Positions 20,176 through 29,468 of a stretch of DNA of 64,000 nucleotides are shown in pieces (within the stretch, counting starts at the first letter, position 1; each line of letters opens with the position of its first letter). The notes under the pieces are model-generated. The model was not told the DNA's origin, did no database searches, and was given only the letters and a program-made list of their open reading frames with translations. The stretch lies in the NCBI RefSeq assembly GCF_001612985.1, contig NZ_BDBM01000016.1, positions 95,067-159,066 on the forward strand, given 5' to 3'. The DNA is from Nocardia gamkensis NBRC 108242. GTDB taxonomy: Bacteria > Actinomycetota > Actinomycetes > Mycobacteriales > Mycobacteriaceae. Position numbers and translations under genes: made by a program.

Positions 20176-21225
20176 CTACTGGCGCGGCGCGCGCAACGCC
20201 TCCTCCACGAACTGCGTGGTGTAGGTCTCCGACAGGTCGATGCGATCGCGCACGGGACGCACGTTCTTCGAGTACTTGCCGAGAATGTCCAGCACGTTCT
20301 GCGCGCCCTCGGGTTTCATCAGGCCGTCGCCGTTGAACATGCCGATCGAGTCGCGGATCGACTGGACGTAGAGGTCCTTGCCCGCACTCGCGTACTGCGG
20401 CGGCATCTTCGCGGCGATCTCCTCGGGCGTGTGCGTCCGGATCCATTGCAGCGTCTGCACGAACGCGGCGGCGAGCTTGCGCACGATGTCCGGGTGGGCG
20501 TCGATCGTGGCGCAGTTCATGTACAGCGACGTCGCCGGGTACAGCCCGCCGAGCGCGGCCCGGGTACCCGCCTCGGTGCGCATGTCGACCAGAATCCGCG
20601 CCTCCCCGGAGTTCACCATCTGCGCCACGGTGGGATCGGTGGTCATGCCCGCGTCGATGCCGTCGTGGTTCATGCCCGCGATGAAGGTCTGTCCCGCGCC
20701 GACTTTCACCCGGGTGTACTCGGCGGTCGTCATGCCCTCCTGGCCGGTGAGCGCCTGGGTGAGGAAGTCGGTCGAGGAACCGAGCGAGGTCACGCCCAGC
20801 TTCTTGCCGCGCAAATCGGCGACCGAGGTGATGTCCGCGTCCGCCTTCGACACCAGCTCCACCTCGCCCGGCACATCGGACATCTGCACCACCGAGCGGA
20901 TGCACTGGTCCTTGGCCTGCAGGTCGATGGTGTGGTCGTAGAACCCGACCACCCCCTGCACATCGCCGGTGAGCAGCGCGGTCTCGGCCGTGGCGCCGGA
21001 CTGCTCGCCGAGCAATCTCACGTCGATGTCGTTGCGCTCGAAGAAGCCGAGGCGCTGAGTGAGCATGGCGGGCAGATAGATCACCTTCTCCAGACCACCC
21101 ACCATGATGGTGATCTGCGGCCGCCCGTCGGCCATCGGAATGGTGCGGGAGTCCCGGCATCCGGTGACGGTCAGCAGTGCCGCGATCGCGACGGCCACGA
21201 GCGCCAGCTGCTTGCGATACCTCAT
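20176..21225 (-). CDS. ABC transporter substrate-binding lipoprotein (NitT/TauT type)
   Basis: A 349-residue lipoprotein: the signal ALLTVTGC has its lipid-modified cysteine at C23. The rest is a periplasmic-binding-protein fold of the SsuA/TauA/ThiY group (VGGLEKVIYLPAMLTQRLG, ADLRGKKLGVTSLGSSTD). Ligands of this group include taurine, alkanesulfonates, pyrimidine precursors and aromatic acids; this one is not determined. It is the last gene of a three-gene operon, starting 2 bases after the permease stop. The ATG at 21225 is chosen because it gives a proper signal peptide. Confidence 0.85.
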   Translation of the reverse strand: MRYRKQLALVAVAIAALLTVTGCRDSRTIPMADGRPQITIMVGGLEKVIYLPAMLTQRLGFFERNDIDVRLLGEQSGATAETALLTGDVQGVVGFYDHTIDLQAKDQCIRSVVQMSDVPGEVELVSKADADITSVADLRGKKLGVTSLGSSTDFLTQALTGQEGMTTAEYTRVKVGAGQTFIAGMNHDGIDAGMTTDPTVAQMVNSGEARILVDMRTEAGTRAALGGLYPATSLYMNCATIDAHPDIVRKLAAAFVQTLQWIRTHTPEEIAAKMPPQYASAGKDLYVQSIRDSIGMFNGDGLMKPEGAQNVLDILGKYSKNVRPVRDRIDLSETYTTQFVEEALRAPRQ

Positions 21226-21227
21226 GA

Positions 21228-22112
21228 TCAGATCCCGTGGTTCGAGGTCGCTTGCGAGGGCCGCCACTTCAGCAACCGGTTCTCCGCCATGCCGATCCCC
21301 CACTCGGCGATCAACGCGATCACGGTGATGACGATCATGCCCGCGTAGATGCCCGCCGAGTCGAACGTGCCTTGCGCATTGCTGATCAACAGGCCCAAAC
21401 CCTTACTGGCACCGGCGTACTCACCTACCACCGCGCCGATCAGCGCGAAGCCGAAGGCGGTGTGCAGGCTGGACAGGATCCAGGTGGTCGCGCTGGGCAG
21501 GACGATCGACACCAGCACTTGCCTGCGGCTCGCGCCGAGAATGCGGGCATTGTTCATCACGTTGCCGTCGACCTCGCGCGCACCGGTGAACGCGTTGAAG
21601 AACACCGCGAAGAACACCAGCACCACCACCGTGGCGACCTTGGAGCTCAGCCCGAGCCCGAACCAGATGATGAACAGCGAGGCCAGCACGATGCGCGGAA
21701 CGGCGTTGAGCGCCTTGATGAACGGTGCTAGCACTTCGGCCCAGTACCGGCTGCGCCCGAGCAGCACGCCCAGCACGACGCCGGCCACCGTGCCGATCAC
21801 GAAACCGAGCACGGCTTCCTGCACGGTGGTGTAGATCTGCAGCCAGATCGAGCCGAATTGAGTTCCCTCGGTGAACCATTCCACCAATCGCGCCCAGATC
21901 AGCGACGGCTTGGAGTAGAAGAAGGGATCGATCCACACCGTGGCGGTGAGTTCCCACGCGCCCAGCCACAGCGCCACCAGCGCGGCGCGCAGGCCCCAGG
22001 TGCGGATCCGTGCGCGCCGCGCGGTGGTGCGCACCCTGGCCAGGATCTGCTCTTCGGTCTCGTTCTCCACCACCGGCGCGGCGGCGTCGGGCGCCAGCAC
22101 GTCATGCGACAC
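21228..22112 (-). CDS. ABC transporter permease (NitT/TauT type)
   Basis: A 294-residue inner-membrane subunit with about six helices and the binding-protein-dependent transport EAA-type loop (VVGEYAGASKGLGLLISNA). It has an N-terminal cytosolic extension of about 40 residues. It forms the channel of the importer with the ATPase upstream and the binding protein downstream; its start overlaps the ATPase gene by 11 bases, indicating translational coupling. Confidence 0.9.
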   Translation of the reverse strand: MSHDVLAPDAAAPVVENETEEQILARVRTTARRARIRTWGLRAALVALWLGAWELTATVWIDPFFYSKPSLIWARLVEWFTEGTQFGSIWLQIYTTVQEAVLGFVIGTVAGVVLGVLLGRSRYWAEVLAPFIKALNAVPRIVLASLFIIWFGLGLSSKVATVVVLVFFAVFFNAFTGAREVDGNVMNNARILGASRRQVLVSIVLPSATTWILSSLHTAFGFALIGAVVGEYAGASKGLGLLISNAQGTFDSAGIYAGMIVITVIALIAEWGIGMAENRLLKWRPSQATSNHGI

Positions 22113-22908
22113 GGGAGGCTCCCTTCGCGCGGGCGGCCTCGACCTGATCGCGCAGCGTCTGCCAGATCTCCTGGTAGATGTCGCGGAACTCGGTCGTCAG
22201 GCGCACCTCCTCGACACTGCGCGGGCGCGTCAAGCCGACGGGGAAGTCCCCGCAGACGGTGGCCGGGCTCGCGGTCATCACGACCACCCGGTCGGCCAGC
22301 ACGATCGCCTCCTCCAGATCGTGCGTCACGAAGATGACCGCCGCGTTGGTGCCCGCCCAGACCCGCAGCAGTTCGTCCTGCATGAGCTGGCGGGTCTGCA
22401 CGTCCAGCGCGCTGAACGGCTCGTCCATCAGCAGGATCTCCGGCTCGTTGACCAGTGTCTGCGCCAGCGCCACGCGCTTGCGCATGCCGCCGGACAGCTG
22501 GTGGGGGTAGTAGCTCTCGAATCCGGCCAGGCCCACCTTGCGCACCCATCCCGACGCCTTCGCGCGCGCTTCGGCTTTCGACGCGCCGCGCAGGCGCGGG
22601 CCGAGCGCGACGTTGTCCAGCACGCTCTTCCACGGCAGCACCGCGTCCTGCTGGAACATGTAGCCGATGCCGTCCGGGATGCCGTCGACGTCCTCGCCGC
22701 GCACCAGCGTCCGGCCGGCCGAGGCCGGTTCCAGCCCGGACACCAGCGACAATGTCGTGGACTTGCCGCATCCGGTCGGGCCGACGACGGCGACGAATTC
22801 GCCGGGTCGCACCGTGAGGTTCAGATTGCGCACGGCGGTGTGGATGCCACCGCCGGTGCCGGGGAAGCGCTTGGTCGCGCTCCGCAGCTCGATGAGTGAT
22901 TGCGTCAT
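22102..22908 (-). CDS. ABC transporter ATP-binding protein (NitT/TauT type)
   Basis: A 268-residue ATPase subunit. Walker A is GPTGCGKST (43-51), the signature is QLSGGMRKRVALAQ and Walker B is ILLMDEPFSALD. It is the first gene of the minus-strand operon and energises import of the unknown ligand. Its start is 157 bases from the divergent histidine kinase gene; the shared region carries a perfect palindrome. Confidence 0.9.
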   Translation of the reverse strand: MTQSLIELRSATKRFPGTGGGIHTAVRNLNLTVRPGEFVAVVGPTGCGKSTTLSLVSGLEPASAGRTLVRGEDVDGIPDGIGYMFQQDAVLPWKSVLDNVALGPRLRGASKAEARAKASGWVRKVGLAGFESYYPHQLSGGMRKRVALAQTLVNEPEILLMDEPFSALDVQTRQLMQDELLRVWAGTNAAVIFVTHDLEEAIVLADRVVVMTASPATVCGDFPVGLTRPRSVEEVRLTTEFRDIYQEIWQTLRDQVEAARAKGASRVA

Positions 22909-22971
22909 TGCTTCCTACTCCTGCGAGATCGGGTAGGGCGAACGTACGTGGCCCCGGTCACACCCCGGAGC

Positions 22972-22983
22972 TTGTGCGCACAA
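22972..22983. promoter_or_regulatory. 12-bp palindrome in the ABC operon / two-component divergent region
   Basis: TTGTGCGCACAA is a perfect palindrome placed between the divergent ABC operon and the two-component system. It is 64 bases from the ATPase start and 82 bases from the kinase start, a fitting place for an operator. Candidate binders are the response regulator encoded nearby or another factor; this is inference. Confidence 0.5.
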
Positions 22984-23065
22984 CCGCCACAAACGCGGGA
23001 TTCGCATGTTTTGCGCATTCTGCTCACGCTCCCCCTACGCGGTAATTCGCGCCTATGCTGCGCCC

Positions 23066-24754
23066 ATGGCCACTGAGGGCGCGCGGGCTGTGCGATTGCG
23101 GACCCAGGTTCTGCTGTCGCAGATCCTGGTCGTCGCGCTGACCCTCGGTGTCGCGTTCGCGGTGTTCGGCTACCTCAGCGACCAGCGGCTGCGCGACGCC
23201 TACGGCCAGCGCGCGCTGGCCGTCGCGCGCACCGTCGCCGCCGATCCGGTGGTGCGCGCCGAGGTGGGGAGGTACGCGCCGGGGGCGGTCGCCGACGATC
23301 CCGCCGTGCGCCGGGAGCTGGCCGCAGGTCCGCTCGAGCGGCTCGCGGTGGACGCGACGCAGCGCAACGGTGCGCTGTTCGTCGTGATCACCGATGACGC
23401 GGGCATCCGCCTCGCGCATCCGGACGCCGGACGGCTCGCCGAGCACGTCAGCACCGATCCGTCCGAGGCGCTCGCGGGCCGCGAGTCGATCACCGAGGAA
23501 CGCGGCACGCTCGGCGACTCGGTTCGCGCGAAGGTCCCGGTGCTCGCTCCCGGTTCCGATCGTGTGGTCGGCGCGGTCAGCGTCGGCATCGCCACCGACG
23601 CGGTGCACGATCAACTGCTCGGCGACCTGCGCACCGCGGGCGCGCTGGTCGCGGTGGCGCTCGCGGTCGGCATCGCCGGATCGATCCTGCTCGCCCGCCG
23701 GTGGCGAGGGCTCACGCTCGGGCTGGAACCGGACGAGCTGGCCGAACTGGTTCGCGGCCAAGCCGCGGTGCTACACGGTATCGGCGGCGGCGTGCTCGCG
23801 GTCGACGCGTCGTGGCGCACCACCTTCGTCAACGACGAGGCCCGCAGGCTGCTCGGTGTCGCGCCGGACATCGGGCGTCCGGTGGACGAACTCGGGCTGA
23901 CGCCCCGCGTGCTGGAAGTCTTTCGCGACCTCGACGAGCAGCCCGCCTCGGCGACGGTCGGCGCGAACATCGTCATCGTCTCCGCGCGCCGGGTGGTCCG
24001 GGACGGGCGCGATCTCGGCGCGGTGCTCACCGTGCGCGACCGCACCGACGTGGAATCGCTGACCCGGCAATTGGACGCGGTGCAGTCGATGAGCACGGTG
24101 CTGCGCGCACAGCGCCACGAGTTCTCCAACAAGATGCACCTGATCAGCGGACTGCTGCACGGCGGACGGGTCGGGGAGGCGGCGCGGTCGGTCGACGAAC
24201 TGATCGGTGCGGGCCCGCTCGGCCCGGCGACACCGGGCATCGACGCCATCCACGACGCGTACCTACAGGCGTTCCTTGCCGCCAAGGCCGCGCACGCCAG
24301 GGAGAACGGCGTCGAGCTCGTACTCGGCCCCAACACCTGGGTCGAGGGCAGTCTCACCGATCCGGTGGACGTGACGACCGTGCTCGGCAACCTGCTGGAC
24401 AACGCCATGGAGGCCGTCCGCGCCGGGGAACGGGCGGTGCGGCAGGTGGAAGTCGAACTGGTGCAGGAGGATTCGACGTTGCACATCACCGTCGCCGACA
24501 CCGGTGACGGCGTCGCGCCCGGCCTGGTGGACACGCTGTTCACCGAAGGGGTCTCTACCCGCGACGACCGCGGCGTACCCGGCGGGCGCGGTGTCGGCCT
24601 CGCCTTGATCCGCCAGATCGCCCGCGCCCACGGCGGCGACGTGCGCCTGTCGAGCCCCGGCGGCGGCCCGCCGCCGCTCACCGGCGCGGAGTTCATCGCC
24701 CGCATCCCCGGTGTGCTCGTGGAAAGTGAGGTGGCATGGCCGCGCCGACCTTGA
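23066..24754 (+). CDS. Sensor histidine kinase (CitA/DcuS type)
   Basis: A 562-residue membrane kinase. Helix 1 is near residues 13-32 and helix 2 near 190-210; between them lies an extracellular sensor domain of about 150 residues of the CitA/DcuS (Cache/PAS-like) kind. Then come a cytosolic PAS domain, the phosphoacceptor box with His351 in RAQRHEFSNKMHLISGLLH (SpoB-type), and an ATPase domain with GNLLDNAMEAV and GRGVGLALI. Relatives sense citrate, C4-dicarboxylates or similar acids. TATGCT at 23054-23059 followed by 6 bases to ATG suggests a leaderless start. It overlaps the response regulator gene. Confidence 0.9.
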   Translation: MATEGARAVRLRTQVLLSQILVVALTLGVAFAVFGYLSDQRLRDAYGQRALAVARTVAADPVVRAEVGRYAPGAVADDPAVRRELAAGPLERLAVDATQRNGALFVVITDDAGIRLAHPDAGRLAEHVSTDPSEALAGRESITEERGTLGDSVRAKVPVLAPGSDRVVGAVSVGIATDAVHDQLLGDLRTAGALVAVALAVGIAGSILLARRWRGLTLGLEPDELAELVRGQAAVLHGIGGGVLAVDASWRTTFVNDEARRLLGVAPDIGRPVDELGLTPRVLEVFRDLDEQPASATVGANIVIVSARRVVRDGRDLGAVLTVRDRTDVESLTRQLDAVQSMSTVLRAQRHEFSNKMHLISGLLHGGRVGEAARSVDELIGAGPLGPATPGIDAIHDAYLQAFLAAKAAHARENGVELVLGPNTWVEGSLTDPVDVTTVLGNLLDNAMEAVRAGERAVRQVEVELVQEDSTLHITVADTGDGVAPGLVDTLFTEGVSTRDDRGVPGGRGVGLALIRQIARAHGGDVRLSSPGGGPPPLTGAEFIARIPGVLVESEVAWPRRP

Positions 24755-25407
24755 CCGTCCTCGTCGTCGACGACGACTTCCGGGTGGCGAACCTGCATGC
24801 CGGAATCGTGCGGTCCATACCGGGTTTCACGGTGGCGGGCACCGCCAACACCCTCGCGTCCGCGCGGGAACTGGTCGCGGCGGAGCCGATCGACCTGGCG
24901 TTGGTGGACGTCTATCTGCCGGACGGATCCGGCATCGATTTCGTCCGCGAGATCCGCTGCGACGCGATGATGCTCACCGCGTCGACGGAGAGCGAGGCCG
25001 TGCGAGCCGCCATCGCGGCGGGCGCGCTGGCCTACCTCGTCAAGCCGTTTCCGCATACCGACCTGGCCGCCCGGCTCGCCGCCTATGCCCGGTACCGGCG
25101 CATTCTCGCGGTGCCGCAGGTCGACAACGCCCGGGTGTCCGCCGCGCTGCACGCACTGCGTCCAGCGGTCAGCGCCGGACCGTCCGCGCCGGTGTCGTCA
25201 CCGACCAAAGACGCTGTTCTGCAAGCAATTGCGGACGCTGCATCGCCCCTTTCCGCGGGCGAGGTGGCGAGCGCGATCGGCGTCTCCCGGGCCACCGCCC
25301 AGCGTTACCTGGCCGGCCTCGTGGCCGGCGGCGCGGTGCGCATGAGCCTGCGCTACGGCACCACGGGACGGCCCGAACAGGAGTACTCCGCCGCACCGCA
25401 GCGCTGA
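24736..25407 (+). CDS. Response regulator (CitB/DcuR type)
   Basis: A 223-residue regulator with a receiver domain (acidic cluster D12-D14, phosphoacceptor D58 in LALVDVYLPDGSG, LVKPF near 107) and a C-terminal helix-turn-helix (SPLSAGEVASAIGVSRATAQ). It is the partner of the preceding kinase: the genes overlap by 19 bases. The most obvious local target is the divergent ABC importer operon, which would link detection of a small acid to its uptake. This link is inferred from position. Confidence 0.9.
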   Translation: MAAPTLTVLVVDDDFRVANLHAGIVRSIPGFTVAGTANTLASARELVAAEPIDLALVDVYLPDGSGIDFVREIRCDAMMLTASTESEAVRAAIAAGALAYLVKPFPHTDLAARLAAYARYRRILAVPQVDNARVSAALHALRPAVSAGPSAPVSSPTKDAVLQAIADAASPLSAGEVASAIGVSRATAQRYLAGLVAGGAVRMSLRYGTTGRPEQEYSAAPQR

Positions 25408-25595
25408 GCGGGCTGTGTCCGGGTACGGTCTCGACGTCTGAACAGCATGGATCGAAGCCGCCGACCTCGCACGGCGACCCGAGGACCGCATGGGATCAGT
25501 GGGCTGGTCCGCGCCGATCGGAGGCGCTCTCACTCGGCGGACCGGCGCGTAGGTGGCGCCGCCGGGCGCAGCGACCGGCGCGGTAGCGTCGGGGC

Positions 25596-26648
25596 ATGAG
25601 CATCCTCGACGTCGCCGTGCTCGGCTATGGCTTGGCCGGGTCGGTCTTCCACGCTCCGCTGATCGCGGCGGAGCCTCGGATGCGTGTCGCGGCTGTGGTC
25701 ACCTCCTCGCAGGAGCGCGCCGAACGCGCCCGCGCCGAACACCCGGGCGTGCGCGTGGTGCCGCATGCCGAAGAGCTGTTCGCCGCGCCGCGCGGCATAG
25801 ATCTGGTCGTGATCGCGACGCCCAACCGCACCCACGCGCCGCTGACCCGGCAAGCCCTCGAGGCCGGGTTGCCGGTTGTGGTCGACAAGCCGTTCGCGGT
25901 CTCGGCGGACGACGCCGAGGACCTCGTCGCGCGCGCGGAACGCTCCGGCCTGGCGCTGTCGGTCTTCCAGAACCGGCGCTGGGACGGCGACTTCCGGACG
26001 GTGCGCGAGCTGGTCGAGACCGGGAAGCTGGGCCGGGTGCGGCGGTTCGAGTCGCGGTTCGAGCGGTGGCGTCCGGTGCCGAAGGGCGGCTGGCGGGAGG
26101 TCGGCACGGACGAGGAGGGCGCGGGAATCCTGCTCGACCTCGGCAGCCACCTGGTGGACCAAGCCGTGACCTTGTTCGGCCCGGTGGCTTCGGTGTACTG
26201 CGAGCTGGACCGGCGGCGCGAGGGGATCACCACCGACGACGACGCGTTCGTCGCGCTGACCCACAACGGCGATGTCCGCTCCCACCTGTGGATGAGCGCC
26301 GTCGCCCCGCACCTCGGACCGCGCTTCCGAGTGCTCGGGTCGGAAGCCGGATATGTCACCTACGGACTGGACCCGCAGGAGGACGCGTTGCGGTCCGGAC
26401 GCCGCCCGGACGGCGATTCACCCTGGGGCACAGTCGATGCCGACCGCTGGGGCGTCCTCGGCGCGGAACCCGATTTCGTCCCGGTGCCGACCGTGCCCGG
26501 CGCGTACCCGGCGTTCTACTCCGCCATGGCCGCCGCGCTGCTCGACGGCGCGCCGGTACCCGTCGACCCGCGCGACGCCGTCACGACGCTGCGCCTGCTG
26601 ACGAAGGCGCGAGAGTCGGCGGCCCTGGGTGTGACGGTCACCGCCTGA
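25596..26648 (+). CDS. Gfo/Idh/MocA-family oxidoreductase
   Basis: A 350-residue NAD(P)-dependent dehydrogenase. The N-terminal Rossmann motif is LGYGLAGSVFHAPLI, and VDKPFAVS contains the conserved lysine of the EKP motif. The C-terminal half is the substrate-binding beta-sheet domain (LLDLGSHLVDQA). Family members oxidise sugars, inositols or related polyols. The ATG lies 6 bases after a TAGCGT -10-like box, so it may be leaderless. Confidence 0.85.
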   Translation: MSILDVAVLGYGLAGSVFHAPLIAAEPRMRVAAVVTSSQERAERARAEHPGVRVVPHAEELFAAPRGIDLVVIATPNRTHAPLTRQALEAGLPVVVDKPFAVSADDAEDLVARAERSGLALSVFQNRRWDGDFRTVRELVETGKLGRVRRFESRFERWRPVPKGGWREVGTDEEGAGILLDLGSHLVDQAVTLFGPVASVYCELDRRREGITTDDDAFVALTHNGDVRSHLWMSAVAPHLGPRFRVLGSEAGYVTYGLDPQEDALRSGRRPDGDSPWGTVDADRWGVLGAEPDFVPVPTVPGAYPAFYSAMAAALLDGAPVPVDPRDAVTTLRLLTKARESAALGVTVTA

Positions 26649-26733
26649 CCAGGGCTGGCCACCTTCGCCGCGAGTCGATAACGTCGGTCCCCGGGATCGG
26701 CCGGCTCGGCCGCTCGGCGGAGAGGAGACCCCC

Positions 26734-27624
26734 ATGGGTGCAACGATTTTCGCGGTGTTGCTGCCGCTGGCACTGGCCTTGGTGATGTTCGGGCTCGGAT
26801 TGACGCTGGCGACCGACGATTTCGCCCGCGTGCTGCGCTATCCGAAAGCGGCGGTGATCGCGCTGGTGTGCCAGATGGTCCTGCTGCCCGCGGTGTGCCT
26901 GGGCTTGATCCGCCTGTTCGGACTCGACGGCGCGCTGGCCGCGGGCATGCTGCTGCTCGCCGCGTCGCCGGGCGGTGCGTCGGCGAACCTGTTCAGTCAC
27001 ATCGCCGGGGGCAACGTGGCGCTGAACATCACGCTCACCGCGATCAATTCGGTGCTCGCGGTGTTCACCATGCCGGTGGTGGTGGCGCTGTCCTACGCCT
27101 TGTTCCTCGACGGCGAGGGCTCGGTCGGGCTGCGGCCGGACAAATTCGCTCAGGTCTTCGCCATCGTGCTCGTGCCCGTCGCGATCGGCATGGCTGTGCA
27201 CCGGCGCTTCCCGGAATGGTCGCGCCGGATGCGCGGTGCGGTCAAGATCCTTTCGGTCGTGGTGCTCGCGCTGGTGATCGCGGCCGGAGTGGGCTCGAAT
27301 CTGGACACGCTGTCGGAGCACATCGGAAAGCTGTCCGCGATCTGCCTGTCCTTCGCCGTGATCAGCCTGGCCGTCGGCTACTTCCTGCCCCGGCTCGCGC
27401 GAGTGGAAACCGATCAGGCCATCGCCTCGGCCATGGAGATCGGCGTGCACAACGCCGCGCTCGCGATCGCCGTCGCCGCGTCGGTGCTGGACAACGAGAC
27501 CATGGCCGTGCCCGGCGCGGTCTACGGCGTTCTGATGAACATTCCCGCGGCGCTCGCGGCATATCTGCTGGCCAGGCGGGCGCGGCGGGAGCAGCCCGCG
27601 CCCGCGCCCAGCATGGCCGGTTAG
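26734..27624 (+). CDS. Bile acid:sodium symporter-family transporter
   Basis: A 296-residue protein with about nine to ten predicted helices. The motifs LLAASPGGASANLFSHIAGG and EIGVHNAALAIAVAAS match the two crossover helices that bind sodium and substrate in BASS-family carriers. Bacterial members carry organic anions such as pantoate or keto acids; the substrate here is unknown. GGAGAGGAGA precedes the ATG. Confidence 0.85.
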   Translation: MGATIFAVLLPLALALVMFGLGLTLATDDFARVLRYPKAAVIALVCQMVLLPAVCLGLIRLFGLDGALAAGMLLLAASPGGASANLFSHIAGGNVALNITLTAINSVLAVFTMPVVVALSYALFLDGEGSVGLRPDKFAQVFAIVLVPVAIGMAVHRRFPEWSRRMRGAVKILSVVVLALVIAAGVGSNLDTLSEHIGKLSAICLSFAVISLAVGYFLPRLARVETDQAIASAMEIGVHNAALAIAVAASVLDNETMAVPGAVYGVLMNIPAALAAYLLARRARREQPAPAPSMAG

Positions 27625-27711
27625 CGGGGGCAGGCGCTGCGCGAACACGAGAGTGCCCGGTGAGTAGCCTCTCGGATGGTCGTACGCCATGAGAAGGGAA
27701 CCAGCTGCGCG

Positions 27712-29382
27712 ATGCAACCGCTCGGCATGAACGATCCGGCCAGGATCGGGGACTATCGCCTGCTCGGCGTCCTGGGCGTCGGTGGCATGGGCCGCGTCTA
27801 CCTCGGACGGAACGCGGGCGGGCGCACCGTCGCGGTCAAGGTCATCCGCCCCGACATGATCGACGCGGAGTTCCGCACGCGCTTCCGGCGGGAGGTCGCG
27901 GCGGCGCGGCGGGTCGGCGGACGGTTCACCGCGCCCGTGCTCGACGCCGACGTGGACGCCGATCCGCCGTGGCTGGCCACCGGTTACGTGGCCGGGTTCT
28001 CGCTGGCCGACGCGGTCGACCGGTACGGGCCGTTCACCGAGCACGCGCTGCTCGTGCTGGCACACGGGCTGATCGAGGCATTGACAGCGGTCCACGGCGC
28101 CGGGGTGGTGCACCGCGACCTCAAGCCGTCCAATGTCCTCCTGGCTCTCGACGGTCCCAAGGTGATCGACTTCGGCATCGCCCGCGCCGTCGACGACAGT
28201 CAGCTCACCACCACCGGAAAGGTCATCGGCTCTCCGGGATTCATGTGCCCGGAGCAGGTGACCGGCGACCCGGTCGGCCCGCCCGCGGACGTCTTCGCCC
28301 TCGGCGGGATCCTGGTGTTCGCGGCCACCGGCCACGGACCGTTCGGCGTCGGCGACACCGTGCAGATGCTGTGGCGGGTGGTGTACGAGGAGCCGCAGCT
28401 CGACGACGTCCCGCAGCGACTGCGCCCGCTGGTGTCGGCCTGCCTGACCAAGGACGCCGTGGCCCGCCCGACCCCGGACCAGTTGCTCACCCAGCTCACC
28501 GCTCTCGGCATCCCCGAGCGCGGCGGCTGGCTGCCCGCCCCGGTGCTCGAGGAGGTCAGCCACCGCGCAGTGGAGCTGCTGAACCTCGACTCCGGGCCGT
28601 TCGACCGCCCGGACCTTCCCGCACCCCCGCATCCCGCGCGCACCGCCGACACCATGATCCATTCGGCTGCACCTGCGCACCCGCCCAGCGACCCCGGGCG
28701 ATCGGCGCCCACGCACCTGCGGCACCCGGGCCCGCCGCAGGCGTCTCCCACCTACACCGGACACCACACCTACCCGCCCGCACACCAGAGTTCGCCCCGG
28801 TTCGGCGCGGCCGCCACCGCACCGCATCCGCGCCGCCCCGGCCGCGCCCTGCTCGTCGCGGGCGCGCTCGTCGTCTGCATCGCCGTCGCCGTAGCGGCGT
28901 TCGTGGTCGGCGCACAGTTACGCAACGACGATTCGAACGATTCGATCGCACAGACCACCCAAGCCACCGGCAAACCCGCCACAACTACCGCCACGCAGGC
29001 CGGTGACACGAGCCCGACGACCACCAGCAGTGCCTCCGGCACAAGCATTCCCAAGGCCTTTCTCGGCGAGTGGAAAGGTGTCGCCCGTGATGTCATCGCG
29101 TCGTTCGACATCGTGCTGACCATCGGAGACGGCGCGGTCGGCGAGGAAGTCGCGCAGTCGTCGAACACCGGCAAGCTGAAGGGTGAACGCTGTGAGCGGG
29201 CGGAGACCCTCACCGCCGCCACCGAGACCGAGCTGTCGTTTGTCGCCCGACTGTCCGGCGGCTCTCCCACGTGCTTCGACAACGGCTCCACCTCGACGGT
29301 CAGATTGCAACCGGACGGCTCGGTGGCCTACAGCCTCTCCGGGATTTTCGGCAACATCGAAGGGACCCTACGCAAGAGCTGA
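27712..29382 (+). CDS. Transmembrane Ser/Thr protein kinase
   Basis: A 556-residue kinase of the bacterial PknB-like group. The glycine loop is LGVGGMGRV (21-29), the ATP lysine K43, the catalytic loop HRDLKPSN with D136, and DFG at 153-155. After the kinase domain comes a Pro/His-rich juxtamembrane linker, a helix at about 378-402 and an extracellular C-terminal domain of about 150 residues with a Thr/Ser-rich start and a beta-rich module containing two cysteines. No PASTA repeats are visible. The ATG at 27712 is chosen over 27676 because the added residues look unnatural. Confidence 0.9.
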   Translation: MQPLGMNDPARIGDYRLLGVLGVGGMGRVYLGRNAGGRTVAVKVIRPDMIDAEFRTRFRREVAAARRVGGRFTAPVLDADVDADPPWLATGYVAGFSLADAVDRYGPFTEHALLVLAHGLIEALTAVHGAGVVHRDLKPSNVLLALDGPKVIDFGIARAVDDSQLTTTGKVIGSPGFMCPEQVTGDPVGPPADVFALGGILVFAATGHGPFGVGDTVQMLWRVVYEEPQLDDVPQRLRPLVSACLTKDAVARPTPDQLLTQLTALGIPERGGWLPAPVLEEVSHRAVELLNLDSGPFDRPDLPAPPHPARTADTMIHSAAPAHPPSDPGRSAPTHLRHPGPPQASPTYTGHHTYPPAHQSSPRFGAAATAPHPRRPGRALLVAGALVVCIAVAVAAFVVGAQLRNDDSNDSIAQTTQATGKPATTTATQAGDTSPTTTSSASGTSIPKAFLGEWKGVARDVIASFDIVLTIGDGAVGEEVAQSSNTGKLKGERCERAETLTAATETELSFVARLSGGSPTCFDNGSTSTVRLQPDGSVAYSLSGIFGNIEGTLRKS

Positions 29383-29468
29383 GAATAGGACGCCGCCGTC
29401 GCCCCTGATGTCGCGAAGGGGAACGCTTGCCACGAGCGCGGCCGTCCGCGGGCGGTTAAGGTGCGGCG

